Notes: generated by a model from the sequence alone, not told the origin. A DNA stretch of 64,000 nucleotides from Enterobacteriaceae bacterium ESL0689 (GCA_029433525.1 JAQTIF010000001.1:620001-684000); one strand, 5' to 3'; shown: positions 27,069 to 38,541, counted from the first letter of the stretch. Numbers and translations: made by a program.

Positions 27069-28430
27069 TTAAGCAATTAACTGCTGTAGCTGTTGACAGG
27101 CATCGTCATAGTTGCAGCGTTCAAAAATATCTTGTTGCAGATAAGTCTCCATACGCGGATAGAGCGTGATGGCTTTATCCAGTAGCGGATCGCTCCCGGC
27201 GGCATAAGCCCCGACATTAATCAAATCGCGGTTACGCTGATAGCTGGCCAGCATCTGCTTAAAATTACGGATCCGCCGGTAATGATCTTCGTTAATCAGC
27301 GCGGTCATGGCACGACTGATCGAGGCTTCAATATCGATAGCCGGATAGTGGCCCGACTCCGCCAGACGGCGTGAAAGCACCACGTGACCATCAAGAATGG
27401 CACGGGCAGAATCGGCGATCGGGTCTTGTTGATCGTCGCCTTCTGTCAGTACGGTATAAAACGCGGTGATCGAGCCACCACCACTGACCCCGTTCCCTGC
27501 CCGTTCGACAAGCGCCGGAAGTTTGGCAAATACGGAGGGGGGATAGCCTTTAGTGGCGGGCGGCTCACCAATGGCCAGGGCGATTTCGCGCTGTGCCATC
27601 GCGTAGCGTGTCAGCGAATCCATAATCAGCAACACATGCTGACCACGATCACGAAAATCTTCAGCGATCCGTGTGGCGTAAGCGGCTCCCTGCATGCGCA
27701 ATAACGGAGAAACGTCAGCCGGTGCGGCAATCACGACTGATCGTGATCGCCCTTCAGCACCGAGAATATTTTCAATAAAATCTTTTACCTCACGACCACG
27801 CTCGCCGATCAGCCCAACGATAATCACATCGGCCTGGGTATAACGGGCCATCATGCCGAGCAGGACACTTTTCCCCACCCCGGAGCCAGCAAATAGCCCC
27901 ATTCGCTGGCCACGCCCGACGGTCAATAGGCCGTTAATCGCGCGTATACCGACATCCAGTACCTGTTCGATCGGGGTACGTTGTAACGGGTTGAAAGGGG
28001 CGGTCGTCAGCGGAGCGCAGTAACCGGTTCTCGGTGAGGGCAGACCATCGAGGGGTTTGGCGCTGGCATCCAGTACCCGACCGAGCAGCGCTGGGCCGAG
28101 CGGCAATTGTTTGCCTTCGTTTTTTCCTTCCTGAGTGGTATGCGCGCAGACTCTGGCACCGGGAACAATCCCTTCGACCTCTTCCAGTGGCATCAGTAAT
28201 AGACGTTGATCATTAAAACCAACCACTTCACTTTCTACTTCCTGAATATGGCCATCGTGTTTGCGCTCAATAAGGCAGGTGGCACCGAGGGGTAATTTTA
28301 ATCCCGTGGCCTCCAGTACCAATCCGGTAGCGCGGATCAATCGGCCATAACGGCGCACGAGGGGAGTACGGGTGATCTCTTTTTCCTGCGCATCCAGTGC
28401 GCTGAGCCACTGTCCAAGTCGTCCGGTCAT
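27069..28430 (-). CDS. fliI: Flagellum-specific ATPase FliI
   Basis: A 453-residue export ATPase (E. coli 457). I use the ATG of [15 protein letters not shown], which overlaps the fliH stop (TAATG), and not the longer open frame. Walker A is [13 protein letters not shown], Walker B lies in [15 protein letters not shown], and the catalytic Glu is in [12 protein letters not shown]. It powers or regulates export with FliH and FliJ. Confidence 0.97.
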   Translation of the reverse strand: MTGRLGQWLSALDAQEKEITRTPLVRRYGRLIRATGLVLEATGLKLPLGATCLIERKHDGHIQEVESEVVGFNDQRLLLMPLEEVEGIVPGARVCAHTTQEGKNEGKQLPLGPALLGRVLDASAKPLDGLPSPRTGYCAPLTTAPFNPLQRTPIEQVLDVGIRAINGLLTVGRGQRMGLFAGSGVGKSVLLGMMARYTQADVIIVGLIGERGREVKDFIENILGAEGRSRSVVIAAPADVSPLLRMQGAAYATRIAEDFRDRGQHVLLIMDSLTRYAMAQREIALAIGEPPATKGYPPSVFAKLPALVERAGNGVSGGGSITAFYTVLTEGDDQQDPIADSARAILDGHVVLSRRLAESGHYPAIDIEASISRAMTALINEDHYRRIRNFKQMLASYQRNRDLINVGAYAAGSDPLLDKAITLYPRMETYLQQDIFERCNYDDACQQLQQLIA

Positions 28431-29167
28431 TACACCTCTCCAGGTGCCACCAGATGGCACAGTTCACGCCAGCGCGTGGCGAGACTGGCATCGAGATCAC
28501 CCTCTTCGGCACTGATTTTACAGCCACCAGGATGAAGTTCACCATCTGCCAGCAGACGCCAGCCGTGCATACTCAGGGTGTTGCCTAACTGTTGCTCCAC
28601 CCGGGTATAGTCTTCTGGACTGACCCGTAATTGTGGATGACCATTTAGCATCGGCTCTTGCTGAATAAATTGCTGAATTTGGGCGATTAAGGCCGTGCCA
28701 TCGCAAACCGCGGGCTGACCGAGTACCTGTTTTGCGGCGGTCAGCGCTAACTGCATCAGGCGTGAGACTATCACGCTGTCCAGTGAGTCGAGGGTTTGCT
28801 GAAAGTCATCGACCAGTTGCTGCCAGCGTTCGGTAATCGATTGCTGTTGCTGTTGTGCCTCCAGAAGCCCCTGTTGATGACCCTCTTGCCGTCCGGCCTC
28901 AAAGCCAGCGTCGTAACCTTGTTGCTGACCTTCACTGTAGCCTTGTTGCTGTGCCTGCTGACGCAGGGTCGCCAGTTGTTGTTGATATTCGGCTTCTGCT
29001 TTTGCTTTTGCTTTGGCTTCAGCATCGGCTTGCGCCGCGATGTCGTTATTAGCCTGTTCAGGCACCACCGATAGGGTGTCATCGGGCAGGGGGGATTGAT
29101 ATGCGCCCAGGTCTTTCAGTGACCACGGCTTCCAGAGCTGTGGGTCAATTTGCTTAGGCTTATACAT
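28430..29167 (-). CDS. fliH: Flagellar export ATPase regulator FliH
   Basis: A 245-residue stator-like protein that binds FliI. The N-terminus has two Trp residues ([12 protein letters not shown]) as needed to dock on the export gate. A Gln/Ala coiled coil with GxxxG repeats follows ([20 protein letters not shown]). I start at the ATG overlapping the end of fli[13 protein letters not shown]. Confidence 0.94.
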   Translation of the reverse strand: MYKPKQIDPQLWKPWSLKDLGAYQSPLPDDTLSVVPEQANNDIAAQADAEAKAKAKAEAEYQQQLATLRQQAQQQGYSEGQQQGYDAGFEAGRQEGHQQGLLEAQQQQQSITERWQQLVDDFQQTLDSLDSVIVSRLMQLALTAAKQVLGQPAVCDGTALIAQIQQFIQQEPMLNGHPQLRVSPEDYTRVEQQLGNTLSMHGWRLLADGELHPGGCKISAEEGDLDASLATRWRELCHLVAPGEV

Positions 29168-30152
29168 AGGTATCCTCACCACCACCAATGATCATTTCGC
29201 CACTTTCCGCCAGACGGCGCACGATCAACAGAATCGCTTTCTGTTCGGTTTCTACCTGCGACAGACGTACCGGGCCGTGATTGGCGAGGTCGTCACGCAG
29301 AATATCGGCGGCACGTTGCGACATATTTTTGAGGAATTTTTCGCGCAGCGGTTGTGCCGATCCCTTGAGCGCGATGAGCAGCGATTCGTTGTCCACATCC
29401 TGCAACAGACGCTGGATACTGCGATCGTCGACATCCACCAGGTTTTCGAACAGGAACATCTCGTCGATAATTTTTTGTGCCAGCTCGCCATCGTATTGAC
29501 GCATGACCTCGATAGCCGCTTCGCTTTGCTGCGTTTTCATCAGGTTGATAATTTCGGCAGCAGTACGTACACCGCCCATTTTGCTGCGCTTCAGGTTCTG
29601 GCCATCCAGCAGATTGTTCAGCACTTCGGTCAGTTCTGCCAGCGCCGCAGGCTGTACCCCGCCAAAAGTGGCGATACGCAACATTACATCGCTGCGCAGG
29701 CGTTCGTCGAACTGGGCCAGAATATCGGCCGCCTGGTTGCGTTTGAGATGCACCAGAATGGTCGCGATGATCTGCGGGTGCTCGTCACGAATAAGATCGG
29801 CGGCACTCTGTGGCTCCATAAAGTTGAGCGCTTCCATACCACTGGTGGTATCGCGCGATTCGAGAATGTCTTCCAGCAGGCTGGAGGCGCGCTCTTCACC
29901 CAACGCTTTGACCAGCACAGTGCGCAGATAGTCGCTGGTGTTGATGTTCAGCACAGCATATTGCTCCGCATGATCCTCAAATTCATTGAGTATTTCGTCG
30001 AGCGATTGGTTGGAAACCTGGCTCATTCCCGCCATCGTGGTACTTAATAGCTGGACTTCACGTGAAGAGAGGTGTTTGAACACCTCGGCGGCACGATCTT
30101 CACCCAATGTCATGAGTAAAATGGCACTTTTTTCGGTTCCTGACAGACTCAT
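29160..30152 (-). CDS. fliG: Flagellar motor switch protein FliG
   Basis: A 330-residue rotor protein (E. coli 331). The middle domain carries the EHPQ motif ([20 protein letters not shown]) for FliM binding. The C-terminal torque helix retains the charged residues ([20 protein letters not shown]). The gene ends overlapping fliH and starts overlapping the fliF stop. Confidence 0.97.
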   Translation of the reverse strand: MSLSGTEKSAILLMTLGEDRAAEVFKHLSSREVQLLSTTMAGMSQVSNQSLDEILNEFEDHAEQYAVLNINTSDYLRTVLVKALGEERASSLLEDILESRDTTSGMEALNFMEPQSAADLIRDEHPQIIATILVHLKRNQAADILAQFDERLRSDVMLRIATFGGVQPAALAELTEVLNNLLDGQNLKRSKMGGVRTAAEIINLMKTQQSEAAIEVMRQYDGELAQKIIDEMFLFENLVDVDDRSIQRLLQDVDNESLLIALKGSAQPLREKFLKNMSQRAADILRDDLANHGPVRLSQVETEQKAILLIVRRLAESGEMIIGGGEDTYV

Positions 30153-31867
30153 AGTTCGTTACTCATCCATTGGCGTATCACCAGAGCGACGATACGTGGG
30201 TCTTTATCAGACAGCTCACGCACTCGCTGGCTCTGGACTTCAGTATTAGCACGTTGTTGCGCACGTCGGCGCTGTTCCTGTTCATGATGTTCAGGCATCA
30301 CCGCATCGTTACCAGAAGAGGCAGCGGCGGCGGCAGTCGCGGCCATTTTCATGACCGTCTGATGTTGTTGCAGTTGCGGTTTGATCCATTTCCGCCACAG
30401 CAGCCACGCAATCAGCATGACGATCAGGTAGCGCCCGATATCAAACACCTTGTCGATGAACATCGGCGTTTTCCAGAACGGCAATTCACCCTGAGCACTA
30501 TCGAGATCGGTAAACAGGGTATTGACCACCTGGAGGGTATCACCACGCGCACTGGAGTAGCCCATGGCTTCCCGCGTCAATGCTTCTATCTTCTCCAGTT
30601 GCTCCTTGCTGATGGGTTTGGGTTTGCCGTCTTTATCAACGCCCTGATAGTTAACCACTACCGCGACCGATAAGCGGGCTACGGAGTTTGATTTCTGTTG
30701 AATATGACGGATGGTACGATCCAGTTCATAGTTGGTGGTCGCATCATGACGACTATTTAATATCCCGTTATTGCTGGTAGTGGTGGTCTTTGCCGTCGCA
30801 GGTGAACTGGCAGGCGGGTTACCGGCTGGAGTATTTTGCGTATCACCTTTGTTATCTTCATCCGCTTTGGCAGTTTCAATCGGCGCGGTGGCTGGCGGTG
30901 TAGGCTGATTCGTCAATGCGCCTGGCACACCACCTGCCTGAGTGCCGCCGCGTTGTTCACTGTCGCTGGTTTGTCGTGAGCGAATGGCGGCTTTATCAAG
31001 CTGTTGGTTTGGCTGATACTGCTCTTCGGTTTGTTCACGATGGGAGAAATCGATCTGTGCCGTGACCTGAGCCCGGACATTGGCAGCACCGACGATTGGC
31101 GAGAGGATCGCTTCAATCCGGCGCTGGTAGCCACTTTCTACCTCATGAGTATATTTTAGCTGACTAGCGTTGATATCCCGGCCTTGCGCACTGGAGTGAG
31201 TCAGCAGACGCCCGGCCTGATCGACGATGGTGATTTTGTCGGCGGGCAGATTAGCGACACTGCTGGATACCATGTAGACGATGGCACTGATTTGCTCATC
31301 ATCCAGCGCACGACCATTTTGCAGCGTCAGGGTCACGGAGGCCGACGGTGATTTTTGTTCGCGGATAAACAGCGACGGTTTCGGCAGTGCCAGATGAACA
31401 CGGGCACGCTGAACCGGCCCCAGTGACTCAATGGTACGTGCCAGTTCGCCTTCAAGTGCACGCTGATAATTTATCTGCTCGCTGAACTGACTAATGCCGA
31501 ATTTTTCCTCATCCAGCAACTCAAAGCCGACAGCGCCCCCTTTCGGCAATCCTTGTTGAGCCAGACGTAAGCGGACTTCATGAACCTTTTCTTCCGGTAC
31601 CAGTAACGCTGAACCATTTTCAGCAAAGCGATAGGGAATATTCATCTGGGTGAGCTGAGTCACGATAGCTCCCCCATCCCGATCATTAAGGTTGTTGTAC
31701 AGCACCCGGTAGGTCGAATTTTTCGCCCATAATAGTAAGGCAACAACAATCGCTATTGCCGCAGCGGCGCTGATCAGCAACGAAACTTTTGGATTAGTGC
31801 GCAGGCGATGCAGGATGGTTTGCAGACCATTGTCATTCTTTTCGCCCGCAGTGATCGTAGCGTTCAT
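30149..31867 (-). CDS. fliF: Flagellar MS-ring protein FliF
   Basis: A 572-residue MS-ring protein with two membrane helices: near the N-terminus ([20 protein letters not shown]) and near residue 460 ([15 protein letters not shown]). The region between holds the YscJ/RBM domains ([20 protein letters not shown]). The C-terminal tail that binds FliG ends [20 protein letters not shown] use the ATG at 31867, with GAAGG about 9 bases upstream, over the in-frame TTG at 31876. Confidence 0.96.
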   Translation of the reverse strand: MNATITAGEKNDNGLQTILHRLRTNPKVSLLISAAAAIAIVVALLLWAKNSTYRVLYNNLNDRDGGAIVTQLTQMNIPYRFAENGSALLVPEEKVHEVRLRLAQQGLPKGGAVGFELLDEEKFGISQFSEQINYQRALEGELARTIESLGPVQRARVHLALPKPSLFIREQKSPSASVTLTLQNGRALDDEQISAIVYMVSSSVANLPADKITIVDQAGRLLTHSSAQGRDINASQLKYTHEVESGYQRRIEAILSPIVGAANVRAQVTAQIDFSHREQTEEQYQPNQQLDKAAIRSRQTSDSEQRGGTQAGGVPGALTNQPTPPATAPIETAKADEDNKGDTQNTPAGNPPASSPATAKTTTTSNNGILNSRHDATTNYELDRTIRHIQQKSNSVARLSVAVVVNYQGVDKDGKPKPISKEQLEKIEALTREAMGYSSARGDTLQVVNTLFTDLDSAQGELPFWKTPMFIDKVFDIGRYLIVMLIAWLLWRKWIKPQLQQHQTVMKMAATAAAAASSGNDAVMPEHHEQEQRRRAQQRANTEVQSQRVRELSDKDPRIVALVIRQWMSNEL

Positions 31868-32196
31868 GGGCGACAACCTTCAACGAAAAACATGTTCTTG
31901 CTCAGGTGACAAGAGGGTTTCCTGACCGATTGATGAAGGATATGGTTAGCGTTATGTGACAAAGCAGACTCCCTGATACACATCTTTATCTGAATAGCAT
32001 CGCAATAGTGATATCCCCATGACGGGGCATGCCATTATTTGTTGTCCTGCGTTGGTTTAATGGCAGGATTAACTGATATTTTTTATAGCTACTTATTCAT
32101 TTCACGGAAGAATGAACATGATAGGGTGGCGATAAGTATAAAAAGTGCTGAATGCCGCGTGCTATTCAGCAGCCGACTAAGAAAACAGAGGACAAC
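31868..32196. promoter_or_regulatory. Divergent fliF / fliE control region
   Basis: This 329-bp region separates divergent fliF and fliE. No gene is supported. By analogy it should hold the FlhDC-dependent promoters of both transcripts; I could not place a definite box by eye. Confidence 0.5.
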
Positions 32197-32511
32197 ATGG
32201 CGATTCAGGGTATTGAAGGCGTACTGCAACAGATGCAGGCGATGGCCATTCAGGCTGGGCCGAAAGGGCCAGAAGTACCTGCACATCATGTCAGTTTTGC
32301 CAGCGAACTGAACGCGGCACTGGGAAAAATCAGTGATACTCAGCAAGCAGCCTATAAACAGGCGCAGGATTTTGAGCTGGGGGTTCCCGGTGTCAGTCTG
32401 AATGATGTGATGGTGGATATGCAAAAATCGACCGTGTCACTGCAGATGGGGATTCAGATGCGTAATAAGCTGGTCGCCGCCTATCAGGAAGTGATGAATA
32501 TGCAGGTTTAG
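32197..32511 (+). CDS. fliE: Flagellar hook-basal body protein FliE
   Basis: A 104-residue protein (E. coli 104) linking the MS ring and rod. I use the ATG of [20 protein letters not shown], with GAGGA upstream. The C-terminal [20 protein letters not shown] is the family signature. It is transcribed away from fliF. Confidence 0.95.
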   Translation: MAIQGIEGVLQQMQAMAIQAGPKGPEVPAHHVSFASELNAALGKISDTQQAAYKQAQDFELGVPGVSLNDVMVDMQKSTVSLQMGIQMRNKLVAAYQEVMNMQV

Positions 32512-32570
32512 CGCCTGACTCATCAGCGCCGTTTATTCCCGGTAGTTACGCTACCGGAACTTCAACTCAG

Positions 32571-32699
32571 AGCCTGTTCTTTCAGGCTTATTTGCTCGCC
32601 ATTCTGGCACCGGTCCGTGCCCGGCATGCTCACCGACTACCTGTACGCTGCGTTTTCTTCGCGCTACCTGTGGCCAACGTATTTGCACTAGCAACAGCA
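32571..32699. repeat. Dispersed repeat, member 3
   Basis: It begins AGAGCCTGTTCTTTCAGGC and shares TTGC(T)CGCCATT, TCACCGACTACCTGTACGCT and GCGTTTTCTTCGCGCT with the repeat at 3001-3146. It lies between fliE and the Rpn gene. Confidence 0.6.
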
Positions 32700-32708
32700 G
32701 GCAAAGGA

Positions 32709-33029
32709 TCAGTGGCGAATCTGCGTTAGCTCGTCTTCTGTCAGACCAGTCATTTTGATAACCGTATTGCGGTCGATACCGTTCTTCAGCATGGTGCGGG
32801 CCACTTCGAGCTTTCCTTCCAGCTTTCCTTCATGGCGACCTTCCAGTCTGCCTTCATGGCGGCCCTCAAGCCTGCCTTCATTGAGGCCCTCCAGTCTGCC
32901 GAGCTGGATACCTTTCTGAATACCCTTCTGTTCAAGCTGTTGTGCGATGGTCATAAGAGTGTCTCCGTGTTGCGGCACACGCTGTGCCAGTTCGCGTACC
33001 AGGGCTTCGGTGTCGGCTGTTTCGCCCGC
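32709..33029 (-). CDS. Rpn-family nuclease, 3' exon after group II intron
   Basis: This is the C-terminal 106 codons of an Rpn-family (PD-(D/E)XK, transposase_31/YhgA-like) protein. It starts [20 protein letters not shown] and continues [20 protein letters not shown] run of short repeats ([20 protein letters not shown]) is common in the tails of this family. The final helix is [19 protein letters not shown]. It is in frame with the 5' exon at 35388-36044 if the intron at 33030-35387 is removed. Confidence 0.85.
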   Translation of the reverse strand, partial: AGETADTEALVRELAQRVPQHGDTLMTIAQQLEQKGIQKGIQLGRLEGLNEGRLEGRHEGRLEGRHEGKLEGKLEVARTMLKNGIDRNTVIKMTGLTEDELTQIRH

Positions 33030-35387
33030 GTCGGGTAAGGATACGACATTACTGTCGTATCCTCCCCTAAGAACGGAGCGTGCGAGTTTCCCCGCACTCC
33101 GCTCAAATCTCTAGAAGCTCATCTTGTTTGATTGAGCCAGCATTCTGACTGTGTATTTGTCGATGGCAGTTAGGATGAAGTAGAATCAGATTACTTAGAT
33201 GATCTTTTCCACCTTCACATTTTGGGATCAAGTGATGTATGTGCCAGCCTGACTCCTGTGAGATTTTCTGGTTACATGCAGGGCAGAATGTTCCTTGCCG
33301 TTTCCATAATTCTACAACTTTTTTCCTTCCATGCTGACTCTGTAACCAAAGATAATCCATGCGTTTTTCAAAGTAAGGCTCCCAAGCTGGATCGTATGGG
33401 TTTGCCTGACCTTTTATCTTTACATGACGCTTTATTGGTGTGGAAGATGCCAGCTTGAGCGTATGTACCTTCCCTTCAACATCCCTGTCACTGAATATCC
33501 AGTCTTTCATATCCTTTCTTATGAAGTACCGTTTTTTTATCCAGAGACAGTTCTTTTTAGGGTGTCTTCTTCTACACCAACGCCATAGCCTTTGCCAGAT
33601 TTCATGATCAACACGACAAAAAATAACTTTTGAGTTCACATGTCGGTGATAGTTTACCCAACCTATAATAATGGGATTGAGTAATCTGATCAGGTTGACT
33701 TGTGTAACCGTTTTGTTATTTTTAACAACTCCGCGTATCTTATTAAGGAAAATTTTCAGGTTCTTCTTTGATGGTTTTATGATTAACTTACCATCGTACC
33801 TTCTGATATTTTGTCCTAAAAAATCGAACCCTTCCGCTACATTTGTTATCCTGGTTTTCTCTTGTGACAGAGTAAGTCCTCTCTTTGCCATAAATGCTTC
33901 AATGATTGGTTTTACCTCATTTTCAAGCAATTCCGGTGAGATACCAGTACAGATGAAATCATCTGCATAACGTACGTAGTTTACCTTGTGACTGTTGGCC
34001 TTTTTTGTTCCTTTCCGACCAAAGTGATCGATAAGTTCCTTTTCCAGACCATCAAGGCACATATTTGCCAGAACAGGAGAGATAATACCGCCCTGTGGCG
34101 TTCCGGCCTTTGTTTGGAAAAAAGCTCCATTTTCCATGAATCCAGCTTTCAGCCATTTCCTCAGCACTTCCTTATCCATAGGGATATTAGAAAGTAACCA
34201 GTCGTGGCTGATGTTGTCAAAGCAACCTTTTATGTCCCCTTCCAGTACCCAATCTGCTGCGATCTTCCTCGCAAGGAGGATATGCAACTGAACAATTGCA
34301 TCAGCCGTACATCTGGCTTTTCGAAACCCATAGCTGTTATCGTCTGCTGTTGATTCTGATACTGGTTCAAGTGCCATCAGGTGTAAAGCCTGCATAGATC
34401 GGTCAAGCATCGTCGGTATCCCTAAAGGTCGGCGTTTGCCGTTTGCTTTTGGGATATAGATCCTTCTGAGAGGACGTGGTTTGTAGCCTGTCTTTTTCAG
34501 AAGTACGACGGCTTTCCATTTTAAAGTCGGGGTTGTCCATACTTCGCCATCAACACCGGGGGTTGTTTTCCCCTTGTTTTCAGTAACTCGTTTTATAGCA
34601 ATTATTTTTGCTGAAAAGGAGCGAACAAGCATACGCTGTAAAGATTTAACCTTGCGCCACTGCTTATTCCTGGCTGCTTTCGCGATACGTAACTGTAGTT
34701 TTCTCACCAATCGGTAATGAATTTCCCAATCAATCGAGTGCCATCCTTCAAGGCGCGGAGCCGCAGATACATGGGGAAATGTATTCATCTTGCCTGCTCC
34801 CTTTTGAAAACTTTACAGCTATTTTCACGATTAGAGACTCGACGGAAGTCTGCATATTTTCATATTAGGGCAAAGTTCGAACCCTTATTCGCTCCATTAC
34901 AGAGTGACATTCGCTTTTTCCGCCATCCTTTACCCGCATAACTAAAGGCTTTCCTTACGGTCAGCTTGCCCATTAGGCAGTGATACGGGCTTACCGAGTT
35001 CCACTTAACATACAAGTTCTGGGTTAGGTTCTGTCTGTCCGCCGGTGATTCTGATGCCCATGTGTTCTTTGTACAAAGAAGAACAGCCTGATCACTTACC
35101 TTTTGGTTCAAGCCTGTCATCATCTTTGGCTTGTTCTATCTAACGACGTTTATCAACAGTTCACTTGTGTTAACCTTGCCAGACAGCCAACTTTCTATCT
35201 GTGTGATGCTCACAAATAACAAACATACCTCACGGTTGTCCGCCATATTTACTGGAAAGCGATGTCTCTGAGGCTTATCCACCTTCCGTTACCAGAAAGA
35301 AGATCTCAGATAGGCTACTACTGATGGGACAGTAGGTTTTATAGAATTTACTCTTAAAACAATATGTTAAGCGACTTCTCGTCGCAC
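33030..35387 (-). mobile_element. Group II intron (2358 bp) inside an Rpn-family gene
   Basis: On the minus strand the element opens GTGCGACGAGAAGTCG, matching the GUGYG 5' consensus, and ends CCTTACCCGAC. A domain V hairpin of about 34 nt lies at about 33071-33105 (GAGCGGAGTGCGG, GAAA loop, CGCACGCTCCGTTC), and a domain VI stem with a bulged region follows at 33031-33069. The encoded reverse transcriptase/maturase fills 33103-34788. The 5' exon ends ATATCGTACAG; a possible EBS1 (TTGTAC on the minus strand near 35071-35076) can pair with the last six exon bases with one G-U pair. Removal restores the host frame exactly, so it should be a splicing-competent intron. Confidence 0.9.
33103..34788 (-). 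CDS. ltrA: Group II intron reverse transcriptase / maturase with HNH endonuclease
   Basis: A 561-residue intron-encoded protein. The reverse transcriptase domain includes [33 protein letters not shown] and the catalytic YADD ([14 protein letters not shown]). The maturase (X) domain follows around residues 360-440. The C-terminal HNH endonuclease is complete: [28 protein letters not shown] and [10 protein letters not shown]. No damage is visible, so the protein could support both splicing and retrohoming. The symbol is generic for this family. Confidence 0.93.
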   Translation of the reverse strand: MNTFPHVSAAPRLEGWHSIDWEIHYRLVRKLQLRIAKAARNKQWRKVKSLQRMLVRSFSAKIIAIKRVTENKGKTTPGVDGEVWTTPTLKWKAVVLLKKTGYKPRPLRRIYIPKANGKRRPLGIPTMLDRSMQALHLMALEPVSESTADDNSYGFRKARCTADAIVQLHILLARKIAADWVLEGDIKGCFDNISHDWLLSNIPMDKEVLRKWLKAGFMENGAFFQTKAGTPQGGIISPVLANMCLDGLEKELIDHFGRKGTKKANSHKVNYVRYADDFICTGISPELLENEVKPIIEAFMAKRGLTLSQEKTRITNVAEGFDFLGQNIRRYDGKLIIKPSKKNLKIFLNKIRGVVKNNKTVTQVNLIRLLNPIIIGWVNYHRHVNSKVIFCRVDHEIWQRLWRWCRRRHPKKNCLWIKKRYFIRKDMKDWIFSDRDVEGKVHTLKLASSTPIKRHVKIKGQANPYDPAWEPYFEKRMDYLWLQSQHGRKKVVELWKRQGTFCPACNQKISQESGWHIHHLIPKCEGGKDHLSNLILLHPNCHRQIHSQNAGSIKQDELLEI

Positions 35388-36044
35388 CTGTACGATATAG
35401 TGTACCAGTGATACGACCAGCGATGAAGAAAGATATCCGGCCAGTAAAATGGGCACCAGCCGATCGACCAGTTCGGCCATATCCCGCTGATGAATATGCT
35501 TTTGTAGCAGTGTCAGGGCGGCCATACTGCGGTGGTCTGCGATTTCATCATCGGGAATAACGGTAACATCGACCAGCGGAAAAGCCCGGCTGTAGAGCTG
35601 GTTAGCGAGTGCTGGATCATCAAATTCGTCCAGCCAGTGGGTGGAGTAGGGATAGGGGGTGCGTTTACCGGTATAGAACAGTAGCGGTATCACCAGTGGC
35701 AATTTCTTGTGCCCGGCCTCAAGATGGCGCTGCATGGCCGCCACGGCATAGCGAATGAGACGAAAGGCCATGTGTTTGTCTGGCGTCGACTGGTGTTCCA
35801 CAAGGACGTGAATGTACCCATCGCCAGTGCTGGTTTTCAGGCTGTAGAGAATATCGCTGAAATACTGACGGAGATCATCCTCGACGAATGAGCCGGATTC
35901 CAGCTTCAGGGTGCTGAGATCGCAAATGGCGCGCAGTTCTGTCGGCAGATGGATCTCCATAAAATCACGGGCAACATCCGGTTGCGTCAGAAACTGCCGG
36001 AATGTGGCATCGTGGGGAGTGGGGGAGCGGTTTTTCATCATCAT
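35388..36044 (-). CDS. Rpn-family nuclease / putative transposase, 5' exon
   Basis: The first 219 codons of an Rpn-family protein: [20 protein letters not shown], the PD-(D/E)XK core ([20 protein letters not shown] and [20 protein letters not shown]) and [18 protein letters not shown]. Related E. coli proteins (RpnA-E) are DNA endonucleases that promote RecA-independent recombination. The frame reaches YIVQ and then enters the group II intron. Joined with the 3' exon the product would be 325 residues, normal for the family. Three ATGs in a row follow an AGGGA; the third (36038) is the likely start by spacing. Confidence 0.87.
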
Positions 36045-36190
36045 CCCTGGGTTGAAAAATGACAGGGAGATATTATCACAGTCTGAATTATTGGGTGAGA
36101 AATCGATTGCTTAATAATACCAACGACAATAAACAGGCCGATAGTTGAGAAATCCTGTCGGCACTGTTTTTGAGTGATGATAAATGAAAG

Positions 36191-36556
36191 TTATCTGACT
36201 TGTGGTTCGCCGGGCAATAACATGCTGCCACTGAGTTCGCTATAGGTATGATTCACCGCTTGCTGACGAATGGATTGTGTTATCAGGGTTTTCAGTTCAT
36301 CCATCCGCTGCTGCATCAGGCGTCTGATCTCGCTTTCATTGGCGAGGATCTGCTGTAGCATCGTGTTGAGTAGCTCTTGCTCAGCGGACTCAGCCAGGGC
36401 TTCGCTGGCAGAATTGGTGGTATTTTCTACTGCGGTGATGTAGGCAAGCTCAAGCTCAATCAGCTTTTCCCACTCGCCAGCTTGTGCGAAATTGAGGATC
36501 TGCTGACTGAAGACATGAACCTGCTGCCAGGCCGTGAAGAGCTGTGGGTTATCCAT
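36191..36556 (-). CDS. fliT: Flagellar chaperone FliT
   Basis: A 121-residue helical chaperone (E. coli 121) for the filament cap FliD; it also inhibits FlhDC in enterics. The pattern HVFSQQILNFAQAGEWEKLI and ELELAYITAVENT fits the family. I use the ATG at 36556; a GTG two codons upstream is less likely. It follows fliS by a few bases. Confidence 0.88.
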   Translation of the reverse strand: MDNPQLFTAWQQVHVFSQQILNFAQAGEWEKLIELELAYITAVENTTNSASEALAESAEQELLNTMLQQILANESEIRRLMQQRMDELKTLITQSIRQQAVNHTYSELSGSMLLPGEPQVR

Positions 36557-36558
36557 TA

Positions 36559-36969
36559 TCACTTGCCCCCTTGCGATGGTTGCGCTATCGGATCGATCTG
36601 TCGCCAGGCATCAGCGATATTTTCCAGCAATGTCACGACCTCTTCAATAGCGGCACCGTCGTTGCGCAGATTGGCCTGCATCAGCCGCTGGATCATATAA
36701 TCGTACAGTGCCATCAGGTTATCGGTCAGTTCGCCCCCTTTCTGCGGATCGAGACCGCTTTTCAGACCGTTTTCAATAATATTAATGGCTTTCGATAAGG
36801 CAGTCCCTTTTCCCGCAATATCACCTTGTGCCATCAATATTTTTGCACGCAACAGGGCGCTCAGTGCGCCATCGAACAACATAGTGATCAGCTGGTGTGG
36901 GTTAGCGCTTAAAGCATTGCTTTCGAGGCCAACCTGAGCATAGGCTTGTGTGCCGCTACGGTTATACAT
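36559..36969 (-). CDS. fliS: Flagellin chaperone FliS
   Basis: A 136-residue chaperone (E. coli 136) that binds the C-terminus of flagellin and prevents early polymerisation. YAQVGLESNALSANPHQLIT and MLFDGALSALLRAK are the family signature. It lies between fliD and fliT in the conserved order. Confidence 0.95.
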   Translation of the reverse strand: MYNRSGTQAYAQVGLESNALSANPHQLITMLFDGALSALLRAKILMAQGDIAGKGTALSKAINIIENGLKSGLDPQKGGELTDNLMALYDYMIQRLMQANLRNDGAAIEEVVTLLENIADAWRQIDPIAQPSQGGK

Positions 36970-36986
36970 CTGTTTTTTTTACCTGA

Positions 36987-38384
36987 TTAAGAGGTTTTAA
37001 ACTGTTGCGCCAAATAGTTGCTGGTACTATTCATCTTGGCCATTAAGGTATCCAGCTGAATAAACTGTTGTTTATAACGCTCAATCGTCGCCTCAATGCT
37101 GTCGCTTACAGCGTCAATCTGCTGATTCAGACGATCGAGGGTATTGTTGATACTCTTGGTCGAGGTCTCGATGATGCCGCCACTCTTGGTATAGTTCTCG
37201 ATTTCGTTATGCAGAACCGTCGCCATACCGGTATCTTTACCGTTACCTACGAAGAAATTGCTCACCTGATCCGGTTTTTCTTCAATCGCTTTTTTCAGTT
37301 TACTCTCGTCAACCGTTAGTTTGCCGGTTTTGGCATCGGTGGAAATACCGAGGTTGCCTAATCCCTGCAGCTCCGGATTATCCTGGGCGCTACTGAGGAT
37401 ATTTTTAATGGATGACTGAACACCACGAACCGTGCTATCGCCGAGCAGGACACCATTATCGTTTTTCTGCGCCTCACCGGTTTTGACGGGCGTGTATTTG
37501 GTCAGCGAATTAAAGGTATCCAGCAGCGCGTTATAGCTGTTTACCCACTCTTTAATTTTGTCGGTGGTCTGGGTTTTATCGGCACTGATCACCAGGTTTT
37601 GCGTATCGCCGGGTTTGGTGGTGCTTTTCAGATCGATAGTCACCCCTTGCAACGCATCACTGATCGAGTTAGTGCTGCGTTTGATACGGGTGCCATTGAC
37701 CACCACTTCCGCATCCTGTGCCGCCACCGTCTGCTGCATGCTGTTACTGCTGCTGGTCGGATCGTAGTTCAGTACGTTGCCCAGCTGGTTATCGTTGTTA
37801 ACCTTTAATGAAACGGTATTGCTCTCACCGGTGGTGGAAGAGGTGATCGCTAACTGATAATCGTTATCACCGACACGGATAATACTGGCGGTAACACCGG
37901 CATCCGCATTGTTGATCGCGTCGCGCATTCCGGTCAGTGAGGTCTGATCATCGCTCAGATTGATGGTCGTCTCTTTACCACCGGCTTTGATGGTCAGTGA
38001 GCGGTCGCTGACACCAGCGGCGCCTAATTTCGCGTCCTGATCGCTGATACTGGCCTGAGTCGTCAGGGTCTGTGCCTGCGCAAGGCTCACCACTTCTACC
38101 GCATAGTTACCCGGCACCGCTTTATCATTGGTGGTTACTTTGAACGCCGCATGTTCGCTGGCGGTGGTGTTCTTAAAGAACTCCGGTTTCGATATCTCTT
38201 TGGTTAAATTATCAAATTTTTCTAACGCGCTTTTCAGCGTGCCGTAGCCGGTAATCTTTGCTTTGTAGCTGGCTTGCTGCGTAGTGTAAGGGATCAGACG
38301 TTGCTGTTCAGCTTTGCTCATGCTGACCAGTAAGCTATTCAGATCCAGTCCAGAGCCAATGCCCAGGGAAGTGACGCTTGCCAT
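36987..38384 (-). CDS. fliD: Flagellar filament cap protein FliD (HAP2)
   Basis: A 465-residue filament cap (E. coli 468). The N-terminus MASVTSLGIGSGLDLNSLLV and the C-terminal coiled coil ending FIQLDTLMAKMNSTSNYLAQ are conserved. A consensus FliA promoter lies upstream at 38431-38457. It is divergent from fliC. Confidence 0.96.
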   Translation of the reverse strand: MASVTSLGIGSGLDLNSLLVSMSKAEQQRLIPYTTQQASYKAKITGYGTLKSALEKFDNLTKEISKPEFFKNTTASEHAAFKVTTNDKAVPGNYAVEVVSLAQAQTLTTQASISDQDAKLGAAGVSDRSLTIKAGGKETTINLSDDQTSLTGMRDAINNADAGVTASIIRVGDNDYQLAITSSTTGESNTVSLKVNNDNQLGNVLNYDPTSSSNSMQQTVAAQDAEVVVNGTRIKRSTNSISDALQGVTIDLKSTTKPGDTQNLVISADKTQTTDKIKEWVNSYNALLDTFNSLTKYTPVKTGEAQKNDNGVLLGDSTVRGVQSSIKNILSSAQDNPELQGLGNLGISTDAKTGKLTVDESKLKKAIEEKPDQVSNFFVGNGKDTGMATVLHNEIENYTKSGGIIETSTKSINNTLDRLNQQIDAVSDSIEATIERYKQQFIQLDTLMAKMNSTSNYLAQQFKTS

Positions 38385-38430
38385 GATGAATACTCCTCTT
38401 TGAATGACAGGGTGGTATTTGCTATTGCCG

Positions 38431-38457
38431 TTATCGGCGCGCGGAAAAAAAAGTTTA
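38431..38457 (-). promoter_or_regulatory. Sigma28 (FliA) promoter of fliDST
   Basis: TAAACTTT, 11 bases, GCCGATAA on the minus strand matches the FliA consensus in 15 of 16 positions with exact spacing, 47 bp before the fliD ATG. Confidence 0.88.
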
Positions 38458-38541
38458 TCGGCAAAGAGAAAAAACGACGGGCAATATAGAGAAGAAAATA
38501 GCCGTTTGATGGCGCTGTCGATGAAAAGTTATAAAAATGGC

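Noticed and set aside
28960-29080. Low-complexity Gln/Ala/Lys coding repeats as a possible repeat element
   Set aside because: They encode the coiled coil of FliH and the Ala/Lys-rich linker, normal for the family.
29277-30047. A 256-codon open frame on the strand opposite fliG
   Set aside because: It lies wholly inside fliG, its composition mirrors fliG codons and no motif or ribosome binding site supports it. It is a shadow frame.
32790-32900. Short direct repeats that might be a CRISPR-like array
   Set aside because: They are in-frame [10 protein letters not shown] repeats in the tail of the Rpn-family protein, without unique spacers.
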